Of a stretch of DNA of 64,000 nt, positions 1 through 11,460 are shown in pieces. Below the pieces are notes generated by a model. The model made no database searches, was not told where the DNA came from, and saw only the letters and a program-made list of their open reading frames with translations. Position 1 is the first letter of the stretch. The number at the start of each line of letters is the position of its first letter. The DNA is taken from the NCBI RefSeq assembly GCF_000002235.5, contig NW_022145594.1, positions 16,618,501-16,682,500 on the forward strand. Direction: 5' to 3'. This DNA is from Strongylocentrotus purpuratus. Lineage: Eukaryota; Echinodermata; Echinoidea; Camarodonta; Strongylocentrotidae. A program made the translations under genes and the position numbers.

Positions 1-50
1 TTTAGTGCTGTATTCTTTTATGCGCGTTTAGGGCTAAAAGTTTTCCATAT

Positions 51-200
51 GAATTCACAAAGGAGGTTTAGATTTAACCCAGGCTAAATCGCGTGATAAT
101 ACGTGATACCCCCAAGCTTTAGACCATGGGTCATTATTTTGGTATTCACAAAGGAAGTTTAGATTTAACCCAGGCTAAATCGCGTCATATTTTATTACGT
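51..200. repeat. Left terminal repeat of the Harbinger element, two direct subcopies
   Basis: The block TTCACAAAGGAGGTTTAGAT (near 54) recurs at about 146 as TTCACAAAGGAAGTTTAGAT. Both copies run on into AACCCAGGCTAAATCGCGT. Between and after them are TACGTGATAC and TACGTCATAT stretches. The doubling may be transposase-binding subterminal repeats or an earlier self-insertion. Confidence 0.7.
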
Positions 201-879
201 CATATTTTTAGCCTGCTCAGAAGGGTAATTTAAAACAGCGGACTAAATCTAACCCACGGTTTAACGCGTCATATGACGTCATACCAGCGAGCTTTGGCTT
301 TTTAGCGCAGACGATCGTACACATTTTGTTGACAAATTTGTGGTGAAACAAAGTGAATAGACCTTTACAGAGTTGCTGTTTTTTCAACTTTGATAGCCTA
401 CATTGTAAGTATTTTTAGTTATTCACAACATATTTGTACCATATTCTCAGTTCTGCTACAATGGAAGCCCAATTGAACATGATTTAGACCTATGTGCGTA
501 AAAAGTGCACGAATAATAATGTTCATCGTAAGTTGCACAGACTTTGCGAACATTGTCGCAGAACCTAACGCAGCTCGGACCCATGCGTGTGTATTTGTGT
601 TGTGTTGTTTATGTTATCCTGCGAGGCAAGGCAATTTCGCAATAACTGCGATTGTGCCAGCTAACAATACGAAATTAGTTATAACATCACACAATTGTGT
701 GATTCGGGAAGAAAAATATGTTAATCATGACATTTGAGACATTCCTGGCCTCGGGGGGGGGGAGGGGGTAGCGACAGTTCCATTTGTATTTTCTGCTCTG
801 CTGATGCTGCTTCTCATCTGACTAACCGAGGAGAACGAAAAATGCCGAAATGAAAATGAAAATTCTTCCACGCTGATGG

Positions 880-1400
880 ATTTTACTAGTCTAGTCTAGG
901 CCTACTATTTACAGAGGCCTGGTCTAGACCTAGATCTAGACTACTGACACTCAGTACTGACTGAATAAGACTTGAGCTTGAGCTCGAAGTCGGTGGCAGT
1001 GAGACACGCAAACACGACATGGGCCTAGGCTAGATGATAGATCTAGGCCTAGATCTATCTAGATCTAAGTTAGTCCTCAGTCTCAAGAAATTAGTCAAAG
1101 CACGCCAAACCATGGCATGAATTTATTAAAAGTATTTTGTAAATTATTGTAAAAGATGCAGATCTAGATCTAGAGGTCTAGAATCTAGACCTAGATCTAG
1201 ATCTAGATCTAGTCTAGAGTCTATTCTAGAATCTAGATTTAGAAATTGAAATGGAATAAAATATTTTTCAAAATAGACCTAGACCTAGATCTAGTCTAGG
1301 TCTAGTCTAGTACTCTAGACTTTCTAGATCTAGAACTAGTAGACCTAGGCCGTAGGGTCTACCGGTATAGACTTCAGGCTCTAGATCTATGTGGTCTAGA
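880..1400. repeat. CTAGATCT-type degenerate short-period repeat
   Basis: Hexamer-like words AGATCT, CTAGAC and CCTAGG alternate for about 500 bases, densest at 1150-1330, with a second patch at 1905-1945. The words are self-complementary, so both strands look alike. No gene is visible between 738 and 2250 apart from this array. Confidence 0.8.
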
Positions 1401-2254
1401 CCTTTCTAAACCTACTAATTGGTTGGTTGCACCTGTACGGTTGCCCCCAAAACAGCTCTCTACAAGTATAAAGATTTAGTGGATATTTGAGTTTGTCTCG
1501 CTTATCGGTTACTGTCAGCTTGGTAACAACATATTTTACTATTTAAACGTTACAACTGCATAATAACATGTATTATTTCAAGGTTGTTTGAAATTAGTTG
1601 TTTAGTTCATTAGAATCAGTAATTAATATAAAAAAGATTGCTAAAAGTATTGATTTCTTTATTCTTGTATGTATTTATAATTTGTAAACTGAATTGTATG
1701 AGTCTCCGGACTTTTTATTCAGTATGTTTTTATTTACAATAAAACCAGAATTGAATTGAATAATTGAATACTTTTCATAAATTCATGCCAAGCCCGCGCT
1801 GATGGTTTGTTGTGTTGTGTCTTGAGAAGTTGAGTGTTTGTGTGTCTCACCGTCACTGAGTTCGAGCACAAGTCTGAGCTGAATGAGAGGTACTTTGTCT
1901 TTAGGCCCATCTAGATCTAGATCTAGACTAGACTCTAGTACTGACTGTCGAATGTCTCTACACTCAACTCCTACAAATTTATACTAGACCTACGTCATGA
2001 TCATGTCTAGGCCTAGAGTCTACATCAATACAGTGTTGTACTTGAATTTTGAAGCAAGTTTAAAATCTGTGCAGCAAATAGCCAATAAATCAATGTGTGT
2101 TCTTCCTAATCTACATGTAATCTTAGTCAAATTCGACCTTTCACATGGGACATCTAATGCTAATTTACGTGTAGATCTACATGTATCTAATTTCACATTT
2201 TATCAAGCATGAGTAGATTTTTAACAAAACATGACAGGAATTGGCCCCTACGTT

Positions 2255-2575
2255 CTTATGGAGGTTAAGTGACATCATCTTTCCTAATTACTACTGTCCT
2301 TTGGCAAGACATTGATCTACATTTGCCACTCTCCACCCAGGTGTTAAAATGGGTACCCGGTAGGATGCGAAAGCTAATGTGGTTTGATTAGCAAGTGGCG
2401 CTTGTAAAATGGCGACTGGCTGGAATGCTCCCCAGGGAGTGGAGAATGTGCATACCTTGTGTGCGGGTAAGCCTGGATCCGATGACCGGGGTAATAATAT
2501 GTTCCGCGCCTAGAAACGTAGTATTAGGCGCATTATAAATGTGAGCTATTATTATTATTATTATTACCCAATAGT
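2255..2575 (+). mobile_element. tRNA-derived SINE, type I (head partly lost)
   Basis: The body shares segments with the reverse-strand copy at 47997-48346: a CTCCACCCAGGTG-like stretch, GCGAAAG, AAAATGGCGACTGGCTGGAA, then GTGCGGGTAAGCCTG and GATGACCGGGGTAATAATAT. It ends in an (ATT)n tail at about 2549-2569. The tRNA-like B box seen in the 48-kb copy is degraded here. It is nested in the Harbinger element upstream of the transposase remnant. Confidence 0.75.
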
Positions 2576-2792
2576 ATGAATCAATAGCACTCATTTCTTT
2601 AATGCAATCAAAGTATCGTTAATATTTTTTTTAGAGTTTGCAAAAGCTATTCAAAATCAGATTGTCTACAATACAAAGAATGCAAAACATGTAATATCAT
2701 AGGATTTATTTGATAAACAATGAATGATATTTTTTCATTTCATGTTCTAATTTTAATTCACTTTTGTCTATTTTTGTTGTGACAGAGACAGC

Positions 2793-3706
2793 ATGGCTGA
2801 ATATATTCACCATCTCCGCCAGCTTGATCGGAACAGAGAGTTGATAGGCAGACATCAGAGAGGCCTTCGTGACCCATGAACCCTTTTGAAGTGTATGATG
2901 ATGAGTCATTTTGGACCAGGTACTGGTTTTCCAAAGAGACAGCGCTCTACCTCATCAACTTGGTTGATGAAGAGCTGAGGAGGACGACAGACAGAAATGA
3001 CCCAATACCTATACAGGTAGTGACAGCACTACTTCGATTGCTGTTGGTGAGTAATTTACCTTATTTAGTATTTAGTAAATTTCTATTTAATCTGGGCTGT
3101 GCGAAAAAGTAAAAGGATAAAATTGCGGTTACCATGTTTTGCGGGAGGTTTTTTCATAAACCGGGAGATTCTACATGAAAGCGGGAGGAAGGGCGTGGTG
3201 GCGTGAGACTCCCTCTAAATGCAAGAGGGTTGACTGCCCTGATTTAATAAAAAATCTATTATACAATTTTAAGGACATTAAACATTTCTCAGTTTGAGAA
3301 TTTGATCTGGCCATGTAACTTGTAAGAAATTGTACTAGATGATATTTCACTAAAAGGATTTTTTTTTCTTACAGGGTCATTCCAAAAGATGCATGGTGAT
3401 GAGGCACAACTTTCACAATCTTCTGTATGCAGAGTCATCAAAGACGTGTCAGAAGCATTTGCAAGAAGAAGGAAACAATTCATGAAGTTCCCAACATCAA
3501 GAGAAGAAGTAGAAGCAACACAGCAGCAGTTCTACCATTACTGCAGGTTGCCAGGTTTTCTAGGTGCAATTGATAGGACTCATGTCTACATCAGGAGTCC
3601 TGGTGGAGATCAAGCCCTGTATTTTATTAATAGGAAGAACAGATACTCTATTAATGAAATGAAAATTTTCCCTTTTTTTTTGGAGATGCTCCCCATTTAC
3701 TTTTAA
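2793..3706 (+). pseudogene. HARBI1-like Harbinger transposase, 5' part only, frameshifted
   Basis: Two coding blocks belong to the Harbinger (DDE) transposase family. Block 1 starts at ATG 2793 and gives 28 codons ending GRHQRGLRDP. A one-base shift near 2876 then continues as NPFEVYDDESFW up to LLRLLL at 3046, followed by a GTGAGT donor. Block 2 follows a TTTTTCTTACAG acceptor at 3374 and contains GSFQKMHGDEAQLSQSSVCR, then PGFLGAIDRTHVYIRSP, where the D of GAID is the first catalytic aspartate of the family. The splice join needs another one-base shift. After NRKNRYSIN the similarity stops; the second Asp and the Glu of the triad are missing. Complete proteins of this family are usually 300-450 residues, against about 190 here. 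It acts, when intact, on the element's own ends in the nucleus. This copy cannot be functional. Confidence 0.8.
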
Positions 3707-3859
3707 TCCAATTAATTAAATGACCGATATGGAATTGGTTCACCCTTTAGTTTCTCTGAACGAAACGTACACCCATGCAGTACTGTGGTCTGAATGAATT
3801 TGAAATCTAATGGTTGATATAGTTCCTCCAAAAAAACATTTTTTGCAAAAGGTACCAAC

Positions 3860-4015
3860 CACTTTGAAAGGGAAATCGTCATCATCTTCATCATCATCAA
3901 CATCATCACTGAAATCATTATTTGACTGCTTCATCACCATCGCCACCGACAACATTGCTGTCATAATTATCATCACTGACATAATCATCGACTTCAACAA
4001 CCTTGAATACTTGTT
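3860..4015. repeat. (ATC)n-rich microsatellite
   Basis: TCATCATC and CATCACTG units run for about 150 bases. Open frames here on both strands are by-products of the repeat. Confidence 0.8.
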
Positions 4016-4239
4016 TTGATTATCCATATTAAATCGTCAATATTTAAATATAAATTTCTCTTGTTTGATGATGTGGTTTTTCTCGTGAAATCATTAAGTT
4101 AGGAGGTAAACGTTTTACAAGTGAATGACCTACTTTGTTTATCTTGTTTAATTATTAATATACCATTTGCTGTTATCTATTACTTATAATTACCCAGTAC
4201 ACACCATGAATTAAAATGGATTCAGTATGTTTCGCTAAA

Positions 4240-4760
4240 TCCAAACACCCACAGAGAGAGAGCAAAAGATAAAGAGAGAGAGATGAAGAAAGAAGGAGAA
4301 AGGGTATGTGTGGGAGAGAGAGGTGGAGAAAAAAGAGAAAGAAAAGGGGTACGAGATTTTAAAAATGGAGTTCTAACAAAATAAAAAGATATTTGAGAGA
4401 GGTGGGGTGGAGAGCTGGTGAAAAAAGAGAGACAGCAAACAAAAACAAGGAAGGTGAAAGAGTGAGAAGTAGAGACGAAATTTACAAAAAAGTTCTTTTC
4501 TTTTTGTTTAAATCACTATTCCCTTGAGAAATTCAATACAGCAGAAAAATTAAGGAAAAAAAACGAACGCTGCCCTAAGAAAAGAATTAATACATCAAAT
4601 AAACAAATTTAGAAAAATTAATGCCTCCCCCCTAAAAAAAAAACAATGCCCCCTCCCCTAAGAAAAAATTAAAAACAAATTACCCCCACCCCAGTAAAGC
4701 CCCACCCCCTAAGAAAACAATTAATGTCCCCCCCCCCCCCCCCCCCCCCGAATTAGGCCT
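4240..4760. other. Purine-rich tract followed by A-rich and poly-C DNA, no gene
   Basis: 4250-4480 is GA-rich on the plus strand (AGAGAGAG and GAAAGAAA blocks). 4620-4735 is C-rich with A runs and ends in about 23 consecutive C near 4727-4749. No coding or RNA signal is visible. 4760-5550 is plain AT-rich DNA inside the Harbinger element. Confidence 0.6.
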
Positions 4761-5559
4761 AATATTTCTTTATCACATGTCAAGACTGCCTTGTTTTTGC
4801 TGTCCTCCTATTTTATATGACCAGTAAGCCCGGGGTTTTTTTCTCAATACATCTATGCATTTTATGCATTAATGCCAGTATTTTCTATCAGATAGTATTT
4901 ATCGTAACCTTTCAGCCCTTTCTTTCTACATCAACACCTTCTGGACTAAACGTCATCGATCGCTTTCGCTGCCTCTACGGAGTCTACGCTATATATAACA
5001 CGAGTCTACTCTTACTTCGGATTGATTAATTGCTAAACTAATGTGTGACCTACGCTCTAAAATCCTCATAACAATCAACGAAAATGTGATCATATAGCTC
5101 TAAAATGAACACTACATCATAGAAAATTTTCACTCTGGTATAAGGGTCGTTTACAGAAGTTTTTTGTGGACTCTTCCACGAAAACTGTCGATGTTTAGTG
5201 TGTTGTTATGCCCAGCTGATCATAATTATGTCGGACGATTATAGGCCATAAATTAACAACGATAGTGAGGAATTATTGAGGTAATTTTTGCGAAATTCGG
5301 TAATATTTTGAGGACATCTGCCAGAGAACTGTTTTAGTATGTGAATAGTGGTTTAAAGTCTTATCTCAACTTAGAATCGGTCGGTTTTCAGTCTCTACTT
5401 GTAGGCGAAGAGTAATAGCTCAAATACAACAGAATCTGGACTTAGCAGACGACGGTGAACTAGGTGGAGTAACCAAGTGTACTGAGCGCGCATGCTCAGT
5501 TAAATGCTTCAATTCTGCGCATGCTCATTTTTTTTTTTCGCTCTCTTAGGCATGTTTAA

Positions 5560-5724
5560 ACCGTGGGTTAAACGGTGGGTTAGATTTAGACCATGGGTTA
5601 TTTAACCCACGCTTTGTGAATACCGAGCGAGGTTTAAACCGTGGGTTAGATTTAGCCTGGGCTAAATAACCCAGGGTTAGATTTAGCCTGGGTTAAATCT
5701 AAATCTCCTTTGTGAATTCGGGCC
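5560..5724. repeat. Right terminal repeat of the Harbinger element
   Basis: GTGGGTTAGATTTAGCC-type units occur three to four times, interleaved with their complements (GGGTTAAATCTAAATCTCC). They mirror the left end at 51-200. The region could fold on itself extensively. Confidence 0.7.
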
Positions 5725-5739
5725 AAGGGGTATGGGCTT

Positions 5740-6120
5740 CAATGGCGGATCCAGGAATTTCTTGCCGGGGGGGGGGGGGGGGGGAGGGGGGCACAAAAAT
5801 GGCATGGGGTGAAATATAATCATGTAAAACGATGAAGCGACAGAACGAGGCTTTAGCGGCGAGGAAGTGGAGCGACCAAGCGGGTGTGGGCCTGGGAGGG
5901 GGTTCTGACCCTCTCCCAGAGTAGGAAGCGTTTGCAACTTTAGAACCACATTAGGCGCATTTTCAGGCACTTCCTTGGGTAATTATGACGTAAATTGCTC
6001 TCTTCTACCCCCTCCAAGAGTAGAGATCTTTTGCAATTTGAGAACCACATTTGGCGCTTTAATGTACACCGGCACTTCCTGGAAAAAAAAACAAGGCCTT
6101 CTGATTGGTTAGAAGTTAGA
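5740..6120. repeat. hAT-like terminus (GGCGGATCCAGG) with poly-G and diverged body
   Basis: The motif ATGGCGGATCCAGGAA is followed by about 17 G. The same terminal motif with a G run recurs near 14195, 16120, 17455, 19030, 25425 and 52555. A paired repeat, AGTAGGAAGCGTTTGCAACTT then AGAACCACATT, appears at about 5922 and again at about 6012. Confidence 0.5.
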
Positions 6121-6415
6121 AGCGGAAGCTTTGACTATTTATCAAATTATTAGAGAAAGATGACGTTTCGTTGTACCGTACTCGACTCTTAATCCCTGTC
6201 TGAATTCAGTTTCCCCCCCCCCCCCTCCCGCGCGAAGCGCAAAAGCTTTGACGTTTCATTAAATTATTAGAGAAAGAAGACGATTCGTGGTACCGTTCTC
6301 TACTTTTAATCCATGTCTGAATTAAGTTTTCCCCCTTCCGCGCGGAAGCGCGGAAACTTTGACGTTTTATTAAATTATTTTTCTTGATCCTTGTCTGAAT
6401 TCTTTTCTTTTTCTT
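6120..6415. repeat. Tandem repeat, about 115-base unit, 2.5 copies
   Basis: Each unit contains AGCTTTGAC, then AAATTATTAGAGAAAGA, then ACCGTNCTC, then CTGAATT, then a C-rich stretch and a CGCGAAGCGC-like hairpin. Copies start near 6128, 6246 and 6356; the last is partial. Confidence 0.65.
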
Positions 6416-7740
6416 TTCTTTTTTGCTGTCGGGGGGGGGGGGGAACTACTTATGAAAAGTACAATCTCCATCTTAGCCAGAAAATGATCACTTTCGGCCC
6501 CAAAAATTGACAACATTGATAACGAAATCCTGAATTTGTCCATTTAAAAGCTACCCCCCACCCCACAATGTATGCAATTTTTTTTATTAAAGCTTAGTAT
6601 CCATGGATCCTTTTAAGATAACAATCTCAATTTTGATGAAAAAAATCAATACCCCACTATAAGCCCTTAAATGGTACACGGGCAGTGTTACATGATGTTC
6701 GTGTACGTTCGTTCGCAAATCTGTGCATGCACAGCCCGAGTAGTGGGTAGCATGTTATCTCCCGGCAGTGTTTGTCGCTGTAGCTTCTGGAAAGGAATTA
6801 TCTACTATAGTGTCACTGTTAGTGGCCACTAAGGCCCATTAGTGACTATAACAAAAAAAATGCTCTTCCTGGCTTTTGGGGAATTTGTCAGTTTGCAACA
6901 GAAATGGAGAAACCAGTGGGTTCATTCAAATACCATATGGATTTGTTGAACGTTTCTTGTTTAAAATTAAATTATTAACATTGGAGTCTCAAGTCACGGT
7001 GTTTCCTATTCGATCAAATGAAAGCGATGTAGAGATTCAAAGTTACGTAATCAGTATGTTTGCACCTTTCATCTATTCAGGGCCTGCTATTTGTACAGAG
7101 CAGCTTTTCGTATTCGTGGCAAATGCCGCCTTCATCCAATTAATATGTATTCGTTAACGCCAGGGTCGGCTAACCCAACCAAGGGACGGGGGGGGGGATA
7201 CTTTATCCTTTGTTATATTATTCTTCATTATTACTAGTACATTGACGACAATCCTAGACTGTGTACTCGCTTCTCCTTTTGTATTTGTATATATATTTTA
7301 ATATTTGCATACTTGATGATTTTTCAATCATCAATCTGTATTGGCTTCTCATTGTGTAATACTAAATTATCCATTGCGTGGTTGTGAATTTCAAAGATTA
7401 ATTTAAGATTTGCTTCGATGCATTTTTTCAATACCTTCTTATTGAAGATTACCCTAAGTTGAGAATTCTGTTTACAATCGCAATTTGAAGTTGAATCTAA
7501 TTGTAGAAGGAAGTTTGGAGGTGTACCCTCATAGGCAATAGATTTTTCGACTCCTCTTAAACCCCCTTCTTCCCGATAATGGGTTACACATTTAATGCGC
7601 TTGTGGGTACTTAGAACTTCGAACCACATTTTGAGTAGAAGAAAGTAATCTTTGAAGAAAGTTTTACCACGTTTAATGAACACACACAGGAAAAAGAGTA
7701 CATGAGTGGTTTCATGTTCACATCTTTTGTTTCTTTCTTA
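6416..7740. other. No supported gene
   Basis: The stretch is mostly AT-rich DNA with G/C runs at about 6430 and 7188. A 93-codon plus-strand frame at 6876-7157 was examined as a possible exon of the downstream receptor and not accepted (see rejected items). A minus-strand frame at 7324-7683 is listed separately. Confidence 0.5.
7324..7683 (-). CDS. Unassigned 119-codon open frame
   Basis: I do not recognise this frame. It starts MFIKRGKTFFKDY, is Lys- and Leu-rich with scattered Cys, and ends KPIQIDD. It has no signal peptide or clear membrane segment. Its length is more than chance favours at this base composition, yet no splice sites or promoter were identified and it faces away from the receptor exons downstream. 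It could be a piece of an unknown mobile element or a chance frame. Confidence 0.2.
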   Translation of the reverse strand: MFIKRGKTFFKDYFLLLKMWFEVLSTHKRIKCVTHYREEGGLRGVEKSIAYEGTPPNFLLQLDSTSNCDCKQNSQLRVIFNKKVLKKCIEANLKLIFEIHNHAMDNLVLHNEKPIQIDD

Positions 7741-7842
7741 GGGGTCGGCAGAACTAGCGTTTCTGCAAATGGCAAAAAGATGATTCTCTTTTGTTAAACG
7801 ATGTTTTTTATTGTCTCTTATTTTGTTACTCAAAATGTGAAG

Positions 7843-10800
7843 GAGAACTCACGACCGACAGCAAAACTCTTGGGACAGGCTCTAATGGAAGTAATGGAGA
7901 TTTACAAGGTAATTCGTCTCTCAAATTTAGTAGTTCCTTACATGAGTGCACATACCTTCATCACGAACAAAGTGGAAACACATGATGTTACGAAATACTA
8001 GACAACATATATTTTTGGCGATTTTGTTACTTTTCATTCATAGATATCAGAGAGTCTTTTTAAGGCAATTATGCTGTTTAAAGTAACTATTATAATATAA
8101 ATGATATAAACAGTAACGGTGATGGGAAACGTAATAAACATCAGTGATTTATGATTGCTTCTTTGCCACCGTTTTCCAACGTCTTTGGAATTAGTGTTGT
8201 CGTTTAAATTATTGCTATTTCTTCTGTTGAAAATATTAACACTAAAAACGCAATGGCAGTTTGCTAACTATAGAACAAAGCACCCGTCATTATCTTAGAT
8301 GAATAAGTAAAGAAATGAATGAATAAATAATTGATAACATAAACGTATTAGTTGTTTGTTAGGTGCAAACTGAACACATACATTTTATAAATAAATTAAA
8401 AAAACTAACCAAACTAAATTAACAAGTGCTTGTTGAAATATATTTCATAGGCAGTGGAACATCTTACACGACACCTTTCGGCCCTTCAAGTCCAGGTATA
8501 TAAGCAATTTTAAAAATGATTATTGTTTTCATGAATGATATGAAAGCATATATATGCTGATAAGTAATTAACCAGGGACCGACAGCTTTAAGTCCTCTCT
8601 GAAGGACTTGGTAATAAGGATTAATGCCTTACCAACGGGCACGAGCGCATTGACTTGAAAACGAGACCCCTGATCTACAACTGAGCCATCGCACCTCCAT
8701 TTATAAGACACATTAAAAGGCATGCTATCACATTAATAGAATATATATAAACAATGACACTGATTGGCAGTAGTATCCTGTTCAAACGAAATATTAGTCA
8801 CGCAAAAATATTTGAATTTAGAAGAGTTAATTTGAAGTTATAAGAGATCTATCAGAGAAAGTGTATTCAGTTGCGTATTTGTGTAAGTATGCGCGCGCGT
8901 GTGTGTGCGTTTGTTTGTGTGTGTGTGTAATAGAAAGAAGAATTTTTTAAGTGTCATGGTTCCAACGGTTTTTTAATATTAAGGTTAACGAAATTTCATT
9001 ATTTACCATCGAAACTATAAAGCATGAAACTGAATGGATTCTTCTTGTACCTTATATATCTTACAGCACATGGATTATATATAGATCATTTTGTAGATAT
9101 GCAACACTTGTGATATGAAAATGCTGGCATCAGTAAAGAAGCACTAAAGAAACACACTGATACAGTGAAACTTTCATGCTTGTTTTAACCAAGCGTTTGC
9201 ATCTGCGATTTTTCTCTAACAAACAATTCTTATGGAAATTTATCCTTCCCTTTAAATATAATACTGTTTTTGCCGGTATTTCTTTTTGACCTAAAAGTAA
9301 TATCTTGTTAGGAATAAAGGATCATAAAACACGAGCAAACAACAAATGGGAACAAAATAATGAACAAGAGGGATTTTTTAATGATTAAATTAATTACTAC
9401 GACTGCTATATAACGGTACGCTTTTTGTTGTTGCTCTAAAGAACCTAAGATGGCAGGATGGTACATACAAATTCATCTTGTTATAGCTGGCTGTTCCAGC
9501 TTGGTGATGCTGTTTATTGTACTTGCATTTGTTGCTGGCATCATCCGGTGTAGGAAGAGAGCTGGTAAGTTATCTAAACCATGTAAGAAGTCTTCGTGTA
9601 TACATTTTGTCTGTGTGAGGAGATGAGCTGTCACAGTTATTTTCTAACGATCTTCTAGCGAAAATGAATATAAATATGACACATGCTAGGAATGTGGAAC
9701 GATGGATTATAATTAACCTTTTTCAAGAAAAACAATTGGTATGATAACTGTCACAATGATATCAACTATTCCTTTGAATCCCCCTGGTCTACACACGCAG
9801 CGACCCTGAATGTATTTCGTCTTAACGAAATATGCGAATCTTGGAAGGAATAGGGGGAAAAAATGTTTTTTAAATCATACGACCTGACAGTCTTGTTTTA
9901 ATGTGAACCTTAGAGAGTGCAAGGCGAAGGAAATCGTCTTGCTCTAAATAGCATTGTGTATATGTGACGTTACTACTAACCTTTAAAAATAAGTAAACAA
10001 TAGCAATGGAAATAATGGTATGATAAAGTGGAGGGTATTCCTCCAAAAACCTTAAAAACCTGACACTTCTTGAGCAGTAAAAGTATCGCGAAAGAAAGAA
10101 AACATGTGATAAGTTGTTCGAATGCTGGAGACTGATTGGACGCCCCAAAATATGTGATGGTTACAGACTAAACAAGGAACATATTCATACCTCCCAACGA
10201 GTTTCCCTTTTTGTGATTCACGAGTAGAAGGATCAGCGGATCCAGCTATACAGACCTCTGCAAATTTATCAGATGATGAAACATCTCACACCAGCAAGCC
10301 AACACCAACAAGCGTTATTAAGGTGAAATAAAGCTATCAATAACTTTCATTTAAAGGTTTCAACAATTTAGATATTGACTGAGCAAAATACCATCGCATA
10401 TATCTTAAATAATAAGCCTAATTAGTGAAAGTTCAATACCCTTTGTTTCGTCTAAAAGGGATGTTTGGCCGTATCCTTAAAAAAAATGTGTTTGTATGTT
10501 TTTACTGATCTGAAATGATGTTAATTCATCAAGTAGAATAGAGTCTTTTTTTCACCATCAGTCTACATTTCTCCTTTGGTTAACAGTATTTGGACCTCAA
10601 CTTTGACCGATCAGACCCCAGGAATGCATTATCCGATGTTTCCGAAGTACCCCATACCTACATGACCATGAAGCCTATAAATACTTGCGAATCCCCAGCT
10701 AGTAATAACCAACAGGTCTCCCATTTCACCACCTCAGTTGACGACCATGGTGATGTTGTCCTTTACGTAAGCCCCACTCCCGTCCGCAAGATAGTGAAGG

Positions 10801-10940
10801 CACACTCTAATCTGAAGGAGGAGCCTACCTACGTTAACACCGAAGATGCGTCAACTTATTGTGAAATTAGTACAGATAGTCCAAACATTGTTAAACATCA
10901 CACTGACGGTCTTGATGATGTGTTCACAACTTACCTCTAA
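7843..10940 (+). CDS. Single-pass membrane receptor with ITIM-like, YxxM and YxN tail motifs (3' exons)
   Basis: Five exons join without a stop: 7843-7908, 8451-8495, 9442-9564, 10231-10322 (or from 10225) and 10587-10940. The first three junctions are phase 1 and the last is phase 0; all use GT-AG. Exons 1-2 give a short Gly/Ser/Thr-rich juxtamembrane stem (TDSKTLGTGSNGSNGD). Exon 3 carries one membrane helix (IAGCSSLVMLFIVLAFVAGI) followed by the basic stop-transfer RCRKRA. Exons 4-5 are a cytoplasmic tail of about 150 residues with five tyrosine sites: IKYLDL (ITIM-like, formed across the last splice), TYMTM (PI3-kinase p85 YxxM type), LYVSP, TYVNT (Grb2 YxN type) and STYCEI (ITIM/ITSM-like). 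The stop is TAA at 10938. The ectodomain and signal peptide were not found; they may lie upstream of the window or have been lost. The 5' edge of the first exon is the least sure. Family unknown; the role as a signalling receptor is inferred from the tail. Confidence 0.65.
8881..8932. repeat. (GT)n microsatellite in receptor intron
   Basis: Alternating GTGTGT, GCGCGC and TTTGTTTG units lie in the intron between the stem exons and the membrane exon. Confidence 0.8.
10330..10545. repeat. Receptor intron segment shared with repeat block D
   Basis: Intron sequence just after exon 4 (TTTCAACAATT, then ACTGAGCAAAATACCATCGC, later GATCTGAAATGATG) matches 13465-13785 and 15415-15710 (TTTCAACAATTC, ACTGAGTAAAATACTATCGC, TATCTGAAATGAGG) in the same order. 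Block D therefore carries a diverged copy of this intron, without recognisable flanking exons. Confidence 0.6.
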
Positions 10941-11068
10941 AGAAAGAAAATTGAAGTGTTATTTGGTGAAAAATAGTATTTGCCAAACAATTATTGCCAT
11001 CAGTATGTTTCACAACCTTTCCCCGTAGCGATGATGCAAATGATAGGAATATAGTACAAATATTTCAA

Positions 11069-11121
11069 ACATTGATTAGGATAACACTGATGGCCGTGAT
11101 GATGTGTTGACAACGTAATCT
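11069..11121 (+). repeat. Duplicate of the receptor's last coding bases, in its 3' UTR
   Basis: AACATTG...AACACTGATGGCCGTGATGATGTGTTGACAACGTAATCTAA repeats the final coding segment at 10884-10940 with substitutions. It lies about 130 bases after the stop. It looks like an old local duplication, or a former longer tail cut short. Confidence 0.6.
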
Positions 11122-11354
11122 AAATGTACATGAATGAATTTAAATTGTTCATTGGTTACCTCATTACTCTTGATTTAAAAAAAAAAAAAATCGTAAAAAT
11201 GTCACACGTCTTTTTTCTGTATCTACCAAAAGACTTTATTCATAGAAAGTATGCAAATTACAAAAAATTAAAGTTTACATGGATTAAACTAACAATTTTA
11301 ACTTTTCTTTGATTGAACTTTATTTTTTATATATCACGCCCTTTCTTTGTACGT

Positions 11355-11360
11355 AATAAA
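11355..11360 (+). promoter_or_regulatory. Candidate polyadenylation signal for the receptor gene
   Basis: AATAAA lies about 415 bases after the stop codon, with a second CAATAAATG ten bases on. No other strong candidate sits nearer the stop. Confidence 0.3.
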
Positions 11361-11460
11361 AACAAACAATAAATGTTGATCGTAGTTATGATAAAAATTA
11401 TAGAAACGTGTCGTGTACCTCATTAACACAATGTGTGAACAGTTTGTTTGTGTTTACGGT

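Larger units (their letters stand above)
51..5724. mobile_element. Harbinger-type DNA transposon, decayed, about 5.7 kb
   Basis: The two ends are inverted copies of one another. The left end begins GAATTCACAAAGGAGG at 51 and continues into TTTAGATTTAACCCAGGCTA. The right end reads the complement, closing CTCCTTTGTGAATTC at 5705-5719. Between them lies a broken HARBI1-like transposase (2793-3706). Harbinger elements normally also encode a Myb/SANT-like protein, and I could not find one. A SINE sits inside the element (2255-2575), so it is old and no longer mobile by itself. Short relatives with the same ends lie at 26962-27012, 40567-40622 and 63324-63444. Those copies show that the full terminus is probably GGCCCGAATTCACAAAGGAGG, so the left end here is slightly eroded. 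The superfamily rests on the transposase plus the inverted ends; the target-site duplication was not resolved. Confidence 0.75.

Noticed and set aside
3740..4027. Asp-rich and Met-rich frames on the minus strand
   Set aside because: They are products of the (ATC)n microsatellite in the Harbinger element.
6876..7157. 93-codon frame considered as an upstream ectodomain exon of the receptor
   Set aside because: It has a usable phase 1 acceptor (AATTTGTCAG) but no good phase 1 donor in frame and no Ig or other domain signature.
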